Source of the DNA: Flavobacterium pisciphilum
GTDB lineage: Bacteria > Bacteroidota > Bacteroidia > Flavobacteriales > Flavobacteriaceae
Length of the DNA stretch: 64,000 nt
NCBI RefSeq assembly: GCF_020905345.1
Contig: NZ_JAJJMO010000001.1
Location: forward strand, 2,480,001-2,544,000
Reading direction: 5' to 3'
The notes below the pieces were generated by a model. The model did not search any database and was not told where the DNA came from. It was given only the letters and a program-made list of their open reading frames with translations. Made by a program: the position numbers and the translations under genes. Each line of letters starts with the position of its first letter. Positions within the stretch are counted from its first letter, which is position 1. Positions 45,213 to 53,387 of this stretch are shown in pieces.

Positions 45213-45247
45213 ATTTTTAGAGCCGATATTTATCGGCTCTAAAAATT
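45213..45247 (+). terminator. Terminator after the mevalonate kinase gene
   Basis: Perfect 14-bp stem, arms TTTTAGAGCCGATA and TATCGGCTCTAAAA, with a two-base loop. From 45248 to 45580 the spacer is AT-rich; apart from one tiny minus-strand frame I see nothing in it. Confidence 0.75.
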
Positions 45248-45302
45248 AATAGCAAAACCAAACTCTTAAATTTAAATAGAAATTGGCAACTTGAATCTTA
45301 TT

Positions 45303-45398
45303 CTATTTCCGAATATTCGTCTTATGAAAATAGTATGGAAATAAAAAAACCAATCCTAAACAAATAATTGATAACAGAAACAATTTTAATGTTTTCAT
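45303..45398 (-). CDS. Possible 31-residue membrane peptide
   Basis: A 31-codon frame that reads MKTLKLFLLSIICLGLVFLF and continues PYYFHKTNIRK, a basic start, one hydrophobic helix and a basic end. A TAnnTTTG-like element (TAGTTTTG) lies directly before the ATG. It lies alone in a 385-bp spacer, opposite in direction to its neighbours. The composition fits a membrane microprotein or a decayed signal peptide. There is no independent support, so it is a candidate only. Confidence 0.3.
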   Translation of the reverse strand: MKTLKLFLLSIICLGLVFLFPYYFHKTNIRK

Positions 45399-45580
45399 TC
45401 TGCAAAAACTAAATTATACAAAGTAGTCTTTTTGTTTCACAGAAAATAAATTACAATATCACAAAAAAAGGATTTATTACATATAAGAAAATTGAGATAA
45501 TGTTCTTAAAAACTATTAAAAGATGTACTTTAGTCATTTTAAACACTGTGTACAATCCGAATAATCTATAATAAAGAGAA

Positions 45581-46537
45581 ATGTTAAGCCGTCAGAATAA
45601 AATTTTAGCGATGAAAGTCATAAGTTTGTTCTCAGTAGTGAGGGGCTACAACATTCCTATTATCATTTTAGCACAGTACTTATCGGCAATATTTATTCTC
45701 GCTCCCGAAAAAAGAGCACTGGATATCTTATTGGACTTTCATTTGTTTTTAATTGTTTTCGCATCAGCAATTACCATTGCATCTGGTTACATCATAAATA
45801 ATTTTTACGACAGCCAAAAAGACTTAATTAATCGCCCAAATAAATCAATGCTGGATCGATTAGTAAGTCAGAAAACCAAACTAAGCGTTTACTTCACTCT
45901 CAATTTCATTGCAGCTTTAATGGCTTTTATTGTTTCCTGGAGAGCTTTTTTGTTTTTTTCGGTATATATATTCCTAATTTGGTTTTACTCACATAAAATC
46001 AAAAAATATCCATTAATAGGTAATCTTATGGCTGCATTATTAGCCGTTTTACCATTCTTTGCCATCTTACTCTATTTCTACAATCAGATCTCATTTAATG
46101 ATTTAGAAAATCAAAGGGGACATTTTGCCGTTATCTTCGCTCATGCAATCTTTTTATTTTTATTACTCTTAATCCGTGAAATGATAAAAGATTTAGAAAA
46201 TTTAAAAGGAGATTTGGCCAACAATTACAAAACTATTCCCATTCTTTATGGCGAAAGAACTTCAAAAAAAATCATTACCCTTTTAACTTTCCTTACCATT
46301 GTACCTGTATACATCTTAATCGAGATATACGACATCGGATATATGGATATTTATTTCTATTCTTGCTTTATAATTTTAATATTTTTCTTGCTTTACCTTT
46401 GGAAGTCAAATTCTAAGACACAATTCTTACTACTGCACAATGTCTTAAAATTTCTTATCGTTTCGGGCGTGTTTTGCATCGTACTTATTAATCCAAGTGT
46501 TTTGTGGCACGGAAAAACTTTACTTTTAAAAATCTAA
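45581..46537 (+). CDS. UbiA-family prenyltransferase (geranylgeranylglycerol-phosphate type)
   Basis: 318 residues, integral membrane enzyme with about eight or nine helices. The first Asp-rich motif is NNFYDSQKDLINRPNK near residue 73; the second, DLENLKGDLANNYKTIPI, is near 207. Both chelate magnesium and prenyl diphosphate. Flavobacterial proteins in this mvaD-kinase-UbiA-RluB neighbourhood are commonly called geranylgeranylglycerol-phosphate geranylgeranyltransferase, after archaeal lipid enzymes. The true acceptor in bacteria is not established from sequence; a quinone or other lipid acceptor is possible. Confidence 0.8.
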   Translation: MLSRQNKILAMKVISLFSVVRGYNIPIIILAQYLSAIFILAPEKRALDILLDFHLFLIVFASAITIASGYIINNFYDSQKDLINRPNKSMLDRLVSQKTKLSVYFTLNFIAALMAFIVSWRAFLFFSVYIFLIWFYSHKIKKYPLIGNLMAALLAVLPFFAILLYFYNQISFNDLENQRGHFAVIFAHAIFLFLLLLIREMIKDLENLKGDLANNYKTIPILYGERTSKKIITLLTFLTIVPVYILIEIYDIGYMDIYFYSCFIILIFFLLYLWKSNSKTQFLLLHNVLKFLIVSGVFCIVLINPSVLWHGKTLLLKI

Positions 46538-46650
46538 TTTCTTTAAAATTTTTAGCTTTTTTAGATAATTTTTCCTTTTAAAGCTAGTAATAGTATTAAA
46601 AGCTAGTAATCTAACAACAATCAAGTTACTGCTATTAACCAATAATAAAC

Positions 46651-46658
46651 TATCTTTG
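46651..46658 (+). promoter_or_regulatory. Promoter -7 element of the RluB-type gene
   Basis: TATCTTTG, exact TAnnTTTG match, 17 bp before the ATG at 46676. It indicates separate transcription from the prenyltransferase gene. Confidence 0.5.
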
Positions 46659-46675
46659 CACAAATTACAGGATTT

Positions 46676-47584
46676 ATGAATAATAAGGAAGGCAATAATA
46701 AAGGAAAAGGACCTAGAGCAAATAGCTCAAGACCTAACTCAAATAAGCCAAAACCTGCCATGCAAAAGCGTGCACAAGGGCCTAAAAAAGCTAAGCCGAA
46801 TACTAAAATAGCGGAAGAAGCTGCTGAAAAAGCTGCAAAAAAACCGAATCAAGCACCTAAAAGACAAAAGGCTGCCGATGAGATTCGTTTAAATAAATAT
46901 ATTGCTAACTCAGGCGCGTGTTCTCGCCGTGACGCAGATATTTACATCCAATCTGGGAATGTAAAAGTAAATGGCGTTCCTGTTGTAGAAATGGGATACC
47001 TGGTAAAACCAGGTGATGTCGTTAATTTTGACGGAGCAGTTCTAACTCCAGAAAAGAAAGAATACATCTTATTAAACAAGCCTAAAAACTTTACAACTGC
47101 TTTTGACGAAGGTCAAGAATACCGTAATGTCTTAGAATTGGTTCGTGGTTCAACTAATGCTAAGATTGCAGCAGTAGGTAGAATGGATAAAAACACTACA
47201 GGTTTGTTGTTGTTTACAAATGATACTGATATGCTTCGTAAATTTACTTTACCAAGTCAGAAATCATCTAAAATATACCAAGTTTCATTAGATAAAAACT
47301 TGAAATTTGAGGATTTAGAAAAAATAAACAAAGGACTTGTTCTTGATGGACACCGTGTTTTTGTTGAAGATATAAGTTATATCGATAATGAACCAAAAAG
47401 CGAAATTGGACTTAAATTACGTTCATCGAATGTAAAAGTAGTACGTTCTATTTTTGAGCACTTTGAGTATGATGTTTTACGCATCGACCGTGTAGCATTT
47501 GCTGGTTTAACCAAAAAGAATTTACCAAGAGGTAACTGGCGTTTTTTAACAGAACAAGAAATTATCAATTTGAAGAACGTTTAA
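46676..47584 (+). CDS. rluB: RluB/RsuA-family pseudouridine synthase
   Basis: 302 residues. A Lys/Pro/Asn-rich disordered extension (about 1-65), then an S4 RNA-binding domain (IRLNKYIANSGACSRRDADI to about 125). The catalytic domain contains GRMDKNTTGLLLFTND, whose Asp is the catalytic residue, and ends RIDRVAFAGLTKKNLPRG. It converts uridine to pseudouridine in ribosomal RNA; which position cannot be read. The basic extension is common in Bacteroidota homologs. A terminator follows. Confidence 0.92.
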   Translation: MNNKEGNNKGKGPRANSSRPNSNKPKPAMQKRAQGPKKAKPNTKIAEEAAEKAAKKPNQAPKRQKAADEIRLNKYIANSGACSRRDADIYIQSGNVKVNGVPVVEMGYLVKPGDVVNFDGAVLTPEKKEYILLNKPKNFTTAFDEGQEYRNVLELVRGSTNAKIAAVGRMDKNTTGLLLFTNDTDMLRKFTLPSQKSSKIYQVSLDKNLKFEDLEKINKGLVLDGHRVFVEDISYIDNEPKSEIGLKLRSSNVKVVRSIFEHFEYDVLRIDRVAFAGLTKKNLPRGNWRFLTEQEIINLKNV

Positions 47585-47612
47585 AAGGCTTCAAATTATA
47601 TATAAGAAAGAG

Positions 47613-47651
47613 GAAATCCTGTTTTACATCTGTAAAATGGGATTTTTTTTA
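47613..47651 (+). terminator. Terminator of the RluB-type gene
   Basis: Stem AAATCCTGTTTTACA with TGTAAAATGGGATTT (two adjacent mispairs, two-base loop), followed by a T run. Confidence 0.75.
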
Positions 47652-47670
47652 GCTAAAACAAAAGGAAGTC

Positions 47671-48270
47671 TTAAGAATTGCTATTTGAAAAAATATGATT
47701 GAAAATTGAGTTTGAAAATCTAGATTTGCTTTTTTCTTCAACAACTTCATATGATGAAAAGCCTAAGATAATTTTAATTCCAAGTGGAATACTATTTAAG
47801 ATACCTCTTTTTTGCTCTTCTAGCGTTAATTGAAGGTCTTCTTGTAGTTCTTTTTTGTAATTGAAATAAGAGAAAACCAATAGTGCAGAGAAATTCAATA
47901 CTTCGCGGGCAGTTTCACTTTTTATACCTACTTCGTTTGAGACCATTTCGGTAATTCTAGACTTTTTATTATCAAAAATTCGTTTTAATAATTTATTGCC
48001 TTCGTCTTTATAACAATCATCAACAGATAATAATCTTCCCGATTCAAAATCTATTTCTTTATAAAATTCAGTAACTCCTACAATCTCCACCAACTCATTA
48101 TACAAACTGACCTCATGAATTTTATTATAGGCTCCTATTAAAATAGTTCCGATAGATGCATCAATCGCTTTAATTAGTAAAGCATCGTTTTCAAAGTAAA
48201 ATTTATTCAGTTTAGAAACAACATTTGAAGAAATAAAACGTCTAAGTTCAATTTGTAAATTTGGATTCAT
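47671..48270 (-). CDS. DUF937-like helical protein
   Basis: 199 residues, almost wholly alpha-helical by composition, no signal peptide. The pattern IDASIGTILIGAYNKI, then GNKLLKRIFDNKKSRITEMV and SNEVGIKSETAREVLNFSAL resembles the DUF937 family (YidB-like), whose function is unknown. I am fairly, not fully, sure of this assignment. The C-terminus is Ser/Asn-rich (SRFSNSIFNHIFSNSNS). It is transcribed away from the Ter region. A perfect palindrome lies in its promoter region. Confidence 0.6.
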   Translation of the reverse strand: MNPNLQIELRRFISSNVVSKLNKFYFENDALLIKAIDASIGTILIGAYNKIHEVSLYNELVEIVGVTEFYKEIDFESGRLLSVDDCYKDEGNKLLKRIFDNKKSRITEMVSNEVGIKSETAREVLNFSALLVFSYFNYKKELQEDLQLTLEEQKRGILNSIPLGIKIILGFSSYEVVEEKSKSRFSNSIFNHIFSNSNS

Positions 48271-48305
48271 GAATACTGGATTTCTTAATTAAAAAATAAC
48301 TTATA

Positions 48306-48323
48306 TCGATTATAAATAATCGA
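48306..48323 (-). promoter_or_regulatory. Palindromic operator candidate of the DUF937-like gene
   Basis: TCGATTAT, two bases, ATAATCGA: a perfect 8-bp inverted repeat, 36 bp before the ATG. On the minus strand it lies directly after a TTTG and directly before TATAAGTTAT, so it fills the space between possible -33 and -7 elements, a typical repressor site. Confidence 0.4.
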
Positions 48324-48700
48324 CAAAGTGTGGCATTTTATCGTTTATGTGATAAATGTATACAAAATAATAACATATGCAAAAAAAACGTTAAAAAAAA
48401 ATTTAACACTATCCTCAAAAAAACCATTTAATGCATAAAAAACCCAATAAAAGCATTAACTCCCCAAATTGCATCAAAAATCAACAAAAAATAAAAAATA
48501 AGAAAAATCGTACGTAAATATTTTAATATATAATCTTTAGTTTACAATTAATAAAAAAACTTACTATTAATAAATTTACATTTATAACTGTAACAAAACC
48601 CTCTTAAAAATGTATATATCTTATAGTTTCGGGCATAACTACATCTTATTACCCTATTTTGCATTAATGTCATAATATCCTAAGATTACAACACCATATT

Positions 48701-48820
48701 ATGTTCCATAACAGCATGAAAAAGCCCAATACATACGAACAAAATTATAATATATTAGGAAAAAAGCTTTTGCAGAAGCTCCAATTTGAGAATATAAATC
48801 CTCCTAGTATAACCCAATAA
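48701..48820 (+). CDS. Possible 39-residue protein or gene remnant upstream of terD
   Basis: A 39-codon frame reads MFHNSMKKPNTYEQNYNILG and then KKLLQKLQFENINPPSITQ; a second ATG lies at codon 6. It is the only protein-like stretch in the 654-bp spacer 48271-48924. Composition (Asn, Lys, Gln, an amphipathic LLQKLQ) resembles real coding DNA more than the AT-rich surroundings. No family recognised. It could be a small gene or the remains of a larger one. Confidence 0.3.
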   Translation: MFHNSMKKPNTYEQNYNILGKKLLQKLQFENINPPSITQ

Positions 48821-48847
48821 AACGAAGAAAAATAAAAACGGTATTTT

Positions 48848-48865
48848 AACTATTTTAAAATAGTT
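48848..48865 (+). promoter_or_regulatory. 18-bp perfect palindrome in the terD promoter region
   Basis: AACTATTTTAAAATAGTT is self-complementary over 18 bp. A -7-like TAAATTTA lies at 48883-48890, so the palindrome covers the -33 region. This is a good place for an operator of the Ter gene cluster. No regulator gene is obvious in the cluster itself. Confidence 0.5.
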
Positions 48866-48924
48866 TAATACAAAATATATTATAAATTTAGCCTTTTAAA
48901 ACCAACTATACTTTAAATATCACT

Positions 48925-49500
48925 ATGGCAATTAACTTACAGAAAGGGCAAAAAATAAATATTGGTTTATCAAAAATCACAATAGGTTTAGGTTGGGATC
49001 CAAACGAAGGAACAGGAAGTGATTTTGACTTGGATGCATCCGCAATAATGATAAATTCAGACAGAAAACTTTTAGGTGAAGACTACTTCGTTTTTTATAA
49101 TAATCTAAAATCTCCTGATGAATCTTTAGAGCATACAGGTGATGATCCCGATGGAAAAAGTAGTGACGGTGATGATGATGAAGCTATAAAAGTTGATTTA
49201 AGTAAAATTGACCCAAGAGCTAATGAAATTTTATTTGTTGTAACAATTGAAGATTTTGAAAGAAGAAAACAAAACTTTGGTCAAGTTAGAAATTCATATA
49301 TTAGAATAGTTGATAATGAAACTGGAGAAGAAATTGCCAAATATGAATTGGATGAAGATTTCTCAATAGAAACAGGAGTAGAATTTGGAAGGCTTTATAA
49401 GAAAAATGACCAATGGAAATTTGAAGCTTCAGGAATTGGATATAGAGCCGATTTAGGTTTCTTTTTGGAGAAATACTATTCTGGCGAGATCATCAAATAA
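48925..49500 (+). CDS. terD: TerD-family protein (first)
   Basis: 191 residues, cytosolic, one TerD domain. It has the typical start MAINLQKGQKINIGL and LGWDPNEGTGSDFDLDASA. The acidic calcium-binding region HTGDDPDGKSSDGDDDEAIK is followed by RNSYIRIVDNETG. TerD proteins bind calcium and form part of chemical-stress (tellurite, phage, DNA damage) response systems. It is the first gene of the plus-strand Ter cluster, behind a palindrome-bearing promoter region. The C-terminal end (GYRADLGFFLEKYYSGEIIK) differs from the other copies. Confidence 0.92.
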   Translation: MAINLQKGQKINIGLSKITIGLGWDPNEGTGSDFDLDASAIMINSDRKLLGEDYFVFYNNLKSPDESLEHTGDDPDGKSSDGDDDEAIKVDLSKIDPRANEILFVVTIEDFERRKQNFGQVRNSYIRIVDNETGEEIAKYELDEDFSIETGVEFGRLYKKNDQWKFEASGIGYRADLGFFLEKYYSGEIIK

Positions 49501-49596
49501 AAACGATACATAATCAAATCCATTAATTACTAATTCCAGATTAACAATTTAGTACTTAAGAGAGGTTGTGCATTCAACTTAAATCTTGAAGATAAT

Positions 49597-50286
49597 TTGT
49601 TACTGTCTAAACCTGTAAAATTGAAAATAAATCATTCAAACTATAGTCATCTTTCATTCGATTTATGGCTAACCCTTATAAAATCAAATCCTGAATTTAA
49701 AAGCAAGAGAAATCTATTATTTAAAGATTTTTTTGATGTAGATTGTTCAATCGAGAAGGTTAATGAGGTAATACGCTATTATGATGTTTTATGTAATAAT
49801 ATAAATGAAAGAACAGGTTCTAATATTGACACTTATGAAATTTATTATTTAATTTTAAACGCATTAAATTTAGATATAAACAATTTCTCAACGGATAAAT
49901 TGGAATTATTCTATAAAGAGACTGAATTATTATTTTTAAAATATAAACCAGAACTCCTATATCATAATATCCCACAACTATTTGATGAAATTACTAAGCA
50001 AGAAAAAACAATTAACTTACTAAGCAATACAGCTTTCATCAGAGGAAATACATTGAGAAAAATATTATCTCATTATGAATTAGAAGATTATTTTAAATTT
50101 CAAATATACTCTGATGAAGTAGGGATTTCAAAACCAAATAGTCAAATATTTCAATTAGTATTTGACCAAGCAAATGAAATAAAAAAAATAACAAAAAAAG
50201 AAATACTGCATATTGGAGATAATATTGTGGCCGATTACAATGGGGCTATTAATTTTGGATTTGATGCACATCTATTAAAATTATAA
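49597..50286 (+). CDS. HAD-superfamily hydrolase of the Ter cluster
   Basis: 229 residues. There is no ATG in the open frame; I use the TTG at 49597 (a second TTG is at 49621). HAD motifs: I, SFDLWLTL near residue 21 (nucleophile Asp kept, but the second Asp replaced by Trp as in haloacid-dehalogenase-like members with DxY); II, LLSNTAF; III, the Lys in GISKPNSQIF; IV, HIGDNIVADYNGA. The family in Ter operons has been proposed to take part in making a nucleoside-like metabolite. The next gene starts 2 bp after the stop, so they are coupled. Markedly AT-rich codon use. Confidence 0.8.
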   Translation: MLLSKPVKLKINHSNYSHLSFDLWLTLIKSNPEFKSKRNLLFKDFFDVDCSIEKVNEVIRYYDVLCNNINERTGSNIDTYEIYYLILNALNLDINNFSTDKLELFYKETELLFLKYKPELLYHNIPQLFDEITKQEKTINLLSNTAFIRGNTLRKILSHYELEDYFKFQIYSDEVGISKPNSQIFQLVFDQANEIKKITKKEILHIGDNIVADYNGAINFGFDAHLLKL

Positions 50287-50288
50287 AA

Positions 50289-51095
50289 GTGAATAAAAAT
50301 TATAGTTTACATAAGATTCTTGAAAAAGATAATTGCCCATTTCAAGAAGAAGAATACAGCCGATTTAAGTTTGGTGATAAATTCTATGCAGAAAAATTTG
50401 CAAAAGAATTATTCAATGGCTTTACTGAACAATATGGCGAATTAATTTTATCAAACACGGAAATCGTAATACTCCCAAGTCCGTTTTTATCGATACCCAC
50501 CGCATCAAACTTTTTGTGTTATTATTTCAAGAAACAACTGAATACCTTTCTATTTAAAAACAATAAAAAAGCATGTATTGAATCTAAAATTTACAGAAAC
50601 CAAACTTATGTTACTGATTATGGGAATTTAGATTTTGAAGAAAGAGTAAAATTAATCTCTAACGATACTTATTATATTGATAGAAATTTCATTGAAGGAA
50701 AGTTATGTATTTTCGTAGATGACATTAAGATCACGGGGAGCCATGAACATACTGTAAATAAAATACTGAATCAGTATAATGTAAATGGAGATTTTGTATT
50801 TGTTTATTTTGCTGAATTGGCAAACAAAGAGATTCATCCAAACATAGAAAATTATTATAATTATTATTCCGTTAAGAACGTTGAAGACATAGTGAACATT
50901 ATAAACAGTGATCATTTTCAATACAACACTCGAATAGTAAAATTTATATTAAGTCTCAACGAAGACGATTTTAGCTATTTAGCAAATAACATTTCGTTGC
51001 AAAAAAGCAGTGATTTATTTCACCTAGCAATAAGTAATAATTACCATCAGATTATAGAATACAGAAATAACATTAACGTAATAAAAATAGATTAA
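50289..51095 (+). CDS. Phosphoribosyltransferase-like protein of the Ter cluster
   Basis: 268 residues with a GTG start at 50289, 2 bp after the HAD gene. The PRPP-binding motif is clear near residue 143: CIFVDDIKITGSHEHT matches the type I PRTase pattern hhhhDDhhTTGxT. An upstream strand ILPSPFLSIPTASNF fits the family core. The C-terminal 90 residues are not recognised. PRTases in Ter operons are thought to build a nucleotide-like product; usually an ATP-grasp and a lyase accompany them, but none are visible here. The base composition is as AT-rich as that of the HAD gene. Confidence 0.72.
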   Translation: MNKNYSLHKILEKDNCPFQEEEYSRFKFGDKFYAEKFAKELFNGFTEQYGELILSNTEIVILPSPFLSIPTASNFLCYYFKKQLNTFLFKNNKKACIESKIYRNQTYVTDYGNLDFEERVKLISNDTYYIDRNFIEGKLCIFVDDIKITGSHEHTVNKILNQYNVNGDFVFVYFAELANKEIHPNIENYYNYYSVKNVEDIVNIINSDHFQYNTRIVKFILSLNEDDFSYLANNISLQKSSDLFHLAISNNYHQIIEYRNNINVIKID

Positions 51096-51098
51096 ATT

Positions 51099-51653
51099 AT
51101 GGCTATCAACTTACAAAAAGGGCAAAGAGAAAACATAAATGCCCCGAAATTTACAATTGGTTTAGGATGGGATACAAATAGTACCTCAACAGGAACAGGA
51201 TATGATCTTGATGCTTCTGTATTTGTATTAGGAGATAATAAAAAAATAATCTCTGATGCTCATTTTATATTTTATAACAATTTAAAATCACCAGACGAGT
51301 CTGTAATCCACACAGGAGACAACTTAACAGGAGATGGAGACGGAGATGATGAGCAAGTAAAAATTGATTTAACAAAAATTGACTCAGCAGTAAAGGAAAT
51401 CTGTATTGTTGTTACGATACATGATGCACAAAACAGAAAACAAAATTTTGGACAAGTTCGTAATTCATTTATTAGAATTGTAGATGATAGCAACAATACC
51501 GAAATGGTTAAATACGAATTAGAAGAAGACTTCTCAATAGAAACTGCTGTTGAGTTTGGTAGAATATATAATAAAGACGGACAATGGAAATTTGAAGCTA
51601 TTGGCGCAGGAATGAAAGGTGGATTAGAGGATTATTTAAATAAATATAACTAG
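51099..51653 (+). CDS. TerD-family protein (second)
   Basis: 184 residues, 3 bp after the PRTase-like gene. Start MAINLQKGQRENINAPKFTI; core LGWDTNSTSTGTGYDLDASV, acidic calcium-binding stretch HTGDNLTGDGDGDDEQVKID, and QNFGQVRNSFIRIVDDSN. Ends GMKGGLEDYLNKYN, a C-terminus shared with the fourth copy, so these two are closest relatives. Calcium-dependent stress scaffold protein by family. Named E. coli counterparts (TerD/TerE) cannot be assigned one to one. Confidence 0.92.
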   Translation: MAINLQKGQRENINAPKFTIGLGWDTNSTSTGTGYDLDASVFVLGDNKKIISDAHFIFYNNLKSPDESVIHTGDNLTGDGDGDDEQVKIDLTKIDSAVKEICIVVTIHDAQNRKQNFGQVRNSFIRIVDDSNNTEMVKYELEEDFSIETAVEFGRIYNKDGQWKFEAIGAGMKGGLEDYLNKYN

Positions 51654-51657
51654 AAAA

Positions 51658-52266
51658 ATGGCAATAAATTTAGAAAAAGGACAACGTATCAATCTTGAAA
51701 AAAGCAATGGTACTAAATTACAGAATATTTGCGTAGGAGTAAATTGGGGTGCTATTGAGAAAAAAGGGCTTTTTGGAACAAAAAAAGAACCTGTTGATCT
51801 AGATGCAAGTTGTGCTATTTATGATGAAAAGAAAAACCATATAGATTCTGTTAATTTTAGAAAACTATTATCTAATGACCAAGCTATTAAGCACAGTGGT
51901 GATGATTTAACTGGAGATTTAAACGGTGATGACGGATTAGATAATGAAGTTATTACTTTAGATTTTTCAAGAATATCACCATCTGCAAACCATGTAGCTT
52001 TTTTTATAAATAGTTTTAGAGGACAAGATTTTAAAGATATTCCATTTGCATCTATCAGAATATACGAAGGAACTCCAACAAGAGTTAACCAAGAATATGC
52101 TCGTTATGATATTGCAAACGATGCTTCTTTTGCTGGAAATGTATCAATGGTTCTTGGTGTTTTTTACAAAAGAAATGATGAATGGAAATTTAGTGCTATT
52201 GGAACACCTACAAGAGATAAAAAACTTGAAGAAACGATTCAAACTATCCAACAAAATCATTTATAA
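51658..52266 (+). CDS. TerD-family protein, TerZ-like (third)
   Basis: 202 residues, 4 bp after the previous copy. Start MAINLEKGQRINLEKSNGTK, then CVGVNWGAIEKKGLFGTKKE and DLDASCAIYDEKKNHIDSVN. Acidic metal-binding stretch HSGDDLTGDLNGDDGLDNEV, and the Ter-typical IRIYEGTPTRVNQEYARYDI. The WGAIE start and longer body place it in the TerZ-like subgroup together with the fifth copy (54933). Cytosolic, calcium-binding by family. Confidence 0.9.
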   Translation: MAINLEKGQRINLEKSNGTKLQNICVGVNWGAIEKKGLFGTKKEPVDLDASCAIYDEKKNHIDSVNFRKLLSNDQAIKHSGDDLTGDLNGDDGLDNEVITLDFSRISPSANHVAFFINSFRGQDFKDIPFASIRIYEGTPTRVNQEYARYDIANDASFAGNVSMVLGVFYKRNDEWKFSAIGTPTRDKKLEETIQTIQQNHL

Positions 52267-52274
52267 GAAACAAC

Positions 52275-53363
52275 ATGATAGACAATCAATTAGTTACTCA
52301 AGAAAACGTTGCGTTAATTGACAAAGATGGAAATGTAAACTTAGCTACAATTACTGAAACAGAAATAAATAGCTACAAATCGATCTCAAATCAATTAAAT
52401 GAAAACGATGCCAATTCGATTTTAAATTACGGTGCTGAAATTCAAAATTCTATTGCAAAACAAAGTGATACTTTTTTGACCAACGTAAGAACATATAATT
52501 CTGGCGAGGTAGGAACTTTGATTAATGATTTGTTGACTGAATTAAATTATGTAGATGTTGACCAGTTAGACCAAGGTCCGTTTAAACGATTTCTTTCAAA
52601 GATTCCAGTCATTAATAAATTAGTTGTTGATGTAAAAAAATTATTCCAACAATACGATAAGATTACTGTAAACATTGATAAAATCAGTAATAAAGTAAAA
52701 GCAGGAATGATTAATTCTGTTAAAGATAATAGCGCTCTTCAAACAATGTTTGATGGTAATGTGGGACTTATCAAAGAAATGGAGAAACATGTCATTGCGG
52801 GTCAAATTCGTTTTAAAGAACTAAACGAAGAACTTGCTGTGATGGAAGCCAATACTGCACAATATCAAGATTATCAAATTTCTGATAAAAGGAATTTCAT
52901 AAACCGTCTAGATAAACGTTTGGCCGACATGAAAATTGTTCGTTTTATTATGTTGCAATCTCTAGCGCAAATACGTGTGGTTCAAAACAACAATACCTCT
53001 ATTGCAGAAAAAGCGCAATCTATCTTAACAACAACAATGCCTGTCTGGAAAAACCAGTTAACCCTGGCTGTTGCTTTACAGAGACAAAAACAAAATATTG
53101 AAATACAGCGAAAAGTATCTGAAACAACAAATACTATTTTGCAGAAAAATGCCGAAATGCTTAAACAAAACAGCATTGAAGTAGCCAAAGAAAATGAAAA
53201 CACAATTGTTTCTTTAGAAACACTTAAAATGACAACCAAATCTTTAATAGATACTTTGACAGAAGTAAAACAAATTCACGAACAAGGTACAGAAACCAGA
53301 AGACAACTTGATGCTGGTTTACAAAGTCTTGAAAGTGAATTAAAAAAAGGTGTCATAAGTTAA
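52275..53363 (+). CDS. telA: Toxic anion resistance protein TelA/KlaA family
   Basis: 362 residues, 8 bp after the TerZ-like gene. Mostly helical with long coiled-coil character. The conserved TelA part includes PFKRFLSKIPVINKLVVDVK near residue 100, LQTMFDGNVGLIKEMEKHVI and YQDYQISDKRNFINRLDKRL, LMLQSLAQIRVVQNNN-type segment and PVWKNQLTLAVALQRQKQNI. The family is tied to tellurite and other toxic anion resistance; the mechanism is not known. In this cluster it stands between TerD copies, as in other Ter systems. Confidence 0.9.
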   Translation: MIDNQLVTQENVALIDKDGNVNLATITETEINSYKSISNQLNENDANSILNYGAEIQNSIAKQSDTFLTNVRTYNSGEVGTLINDLLTELNYVDVDQLDQGPFKRFLSKIPVINKLVVDVKKLFQQYDKITVNIDKISNKVKAGMINSVKDNSALQTMFDGNVGLIKEMEKHVIAGQIRFKELNEELAVMEANTAQYQDYQISDKRNFINRLDKRLADMKIVRFIMLQSLAQIRVVQNNNTSIAEKAQSILTTTMPVWKNQLTLAVALQRQKQNIEIQRKVSETTNTILQKNAEMLKQNSIEVAKENENTIVSLETLKMTTKSLIDTLTEVKQIHEQGTETRRQLDAGLQSLESELKKGVIS

Positions 53364-53387
53364 TTCAATATAAGATAAGCCCATTAA

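Noticed and set aside
49501..49596. An ATG start for the HAD gene upstream of 49597
   Set aside because: The frame is closed by a stop at 49531-49533, and no ATG or GTG lies between. Only TTG starts are available.
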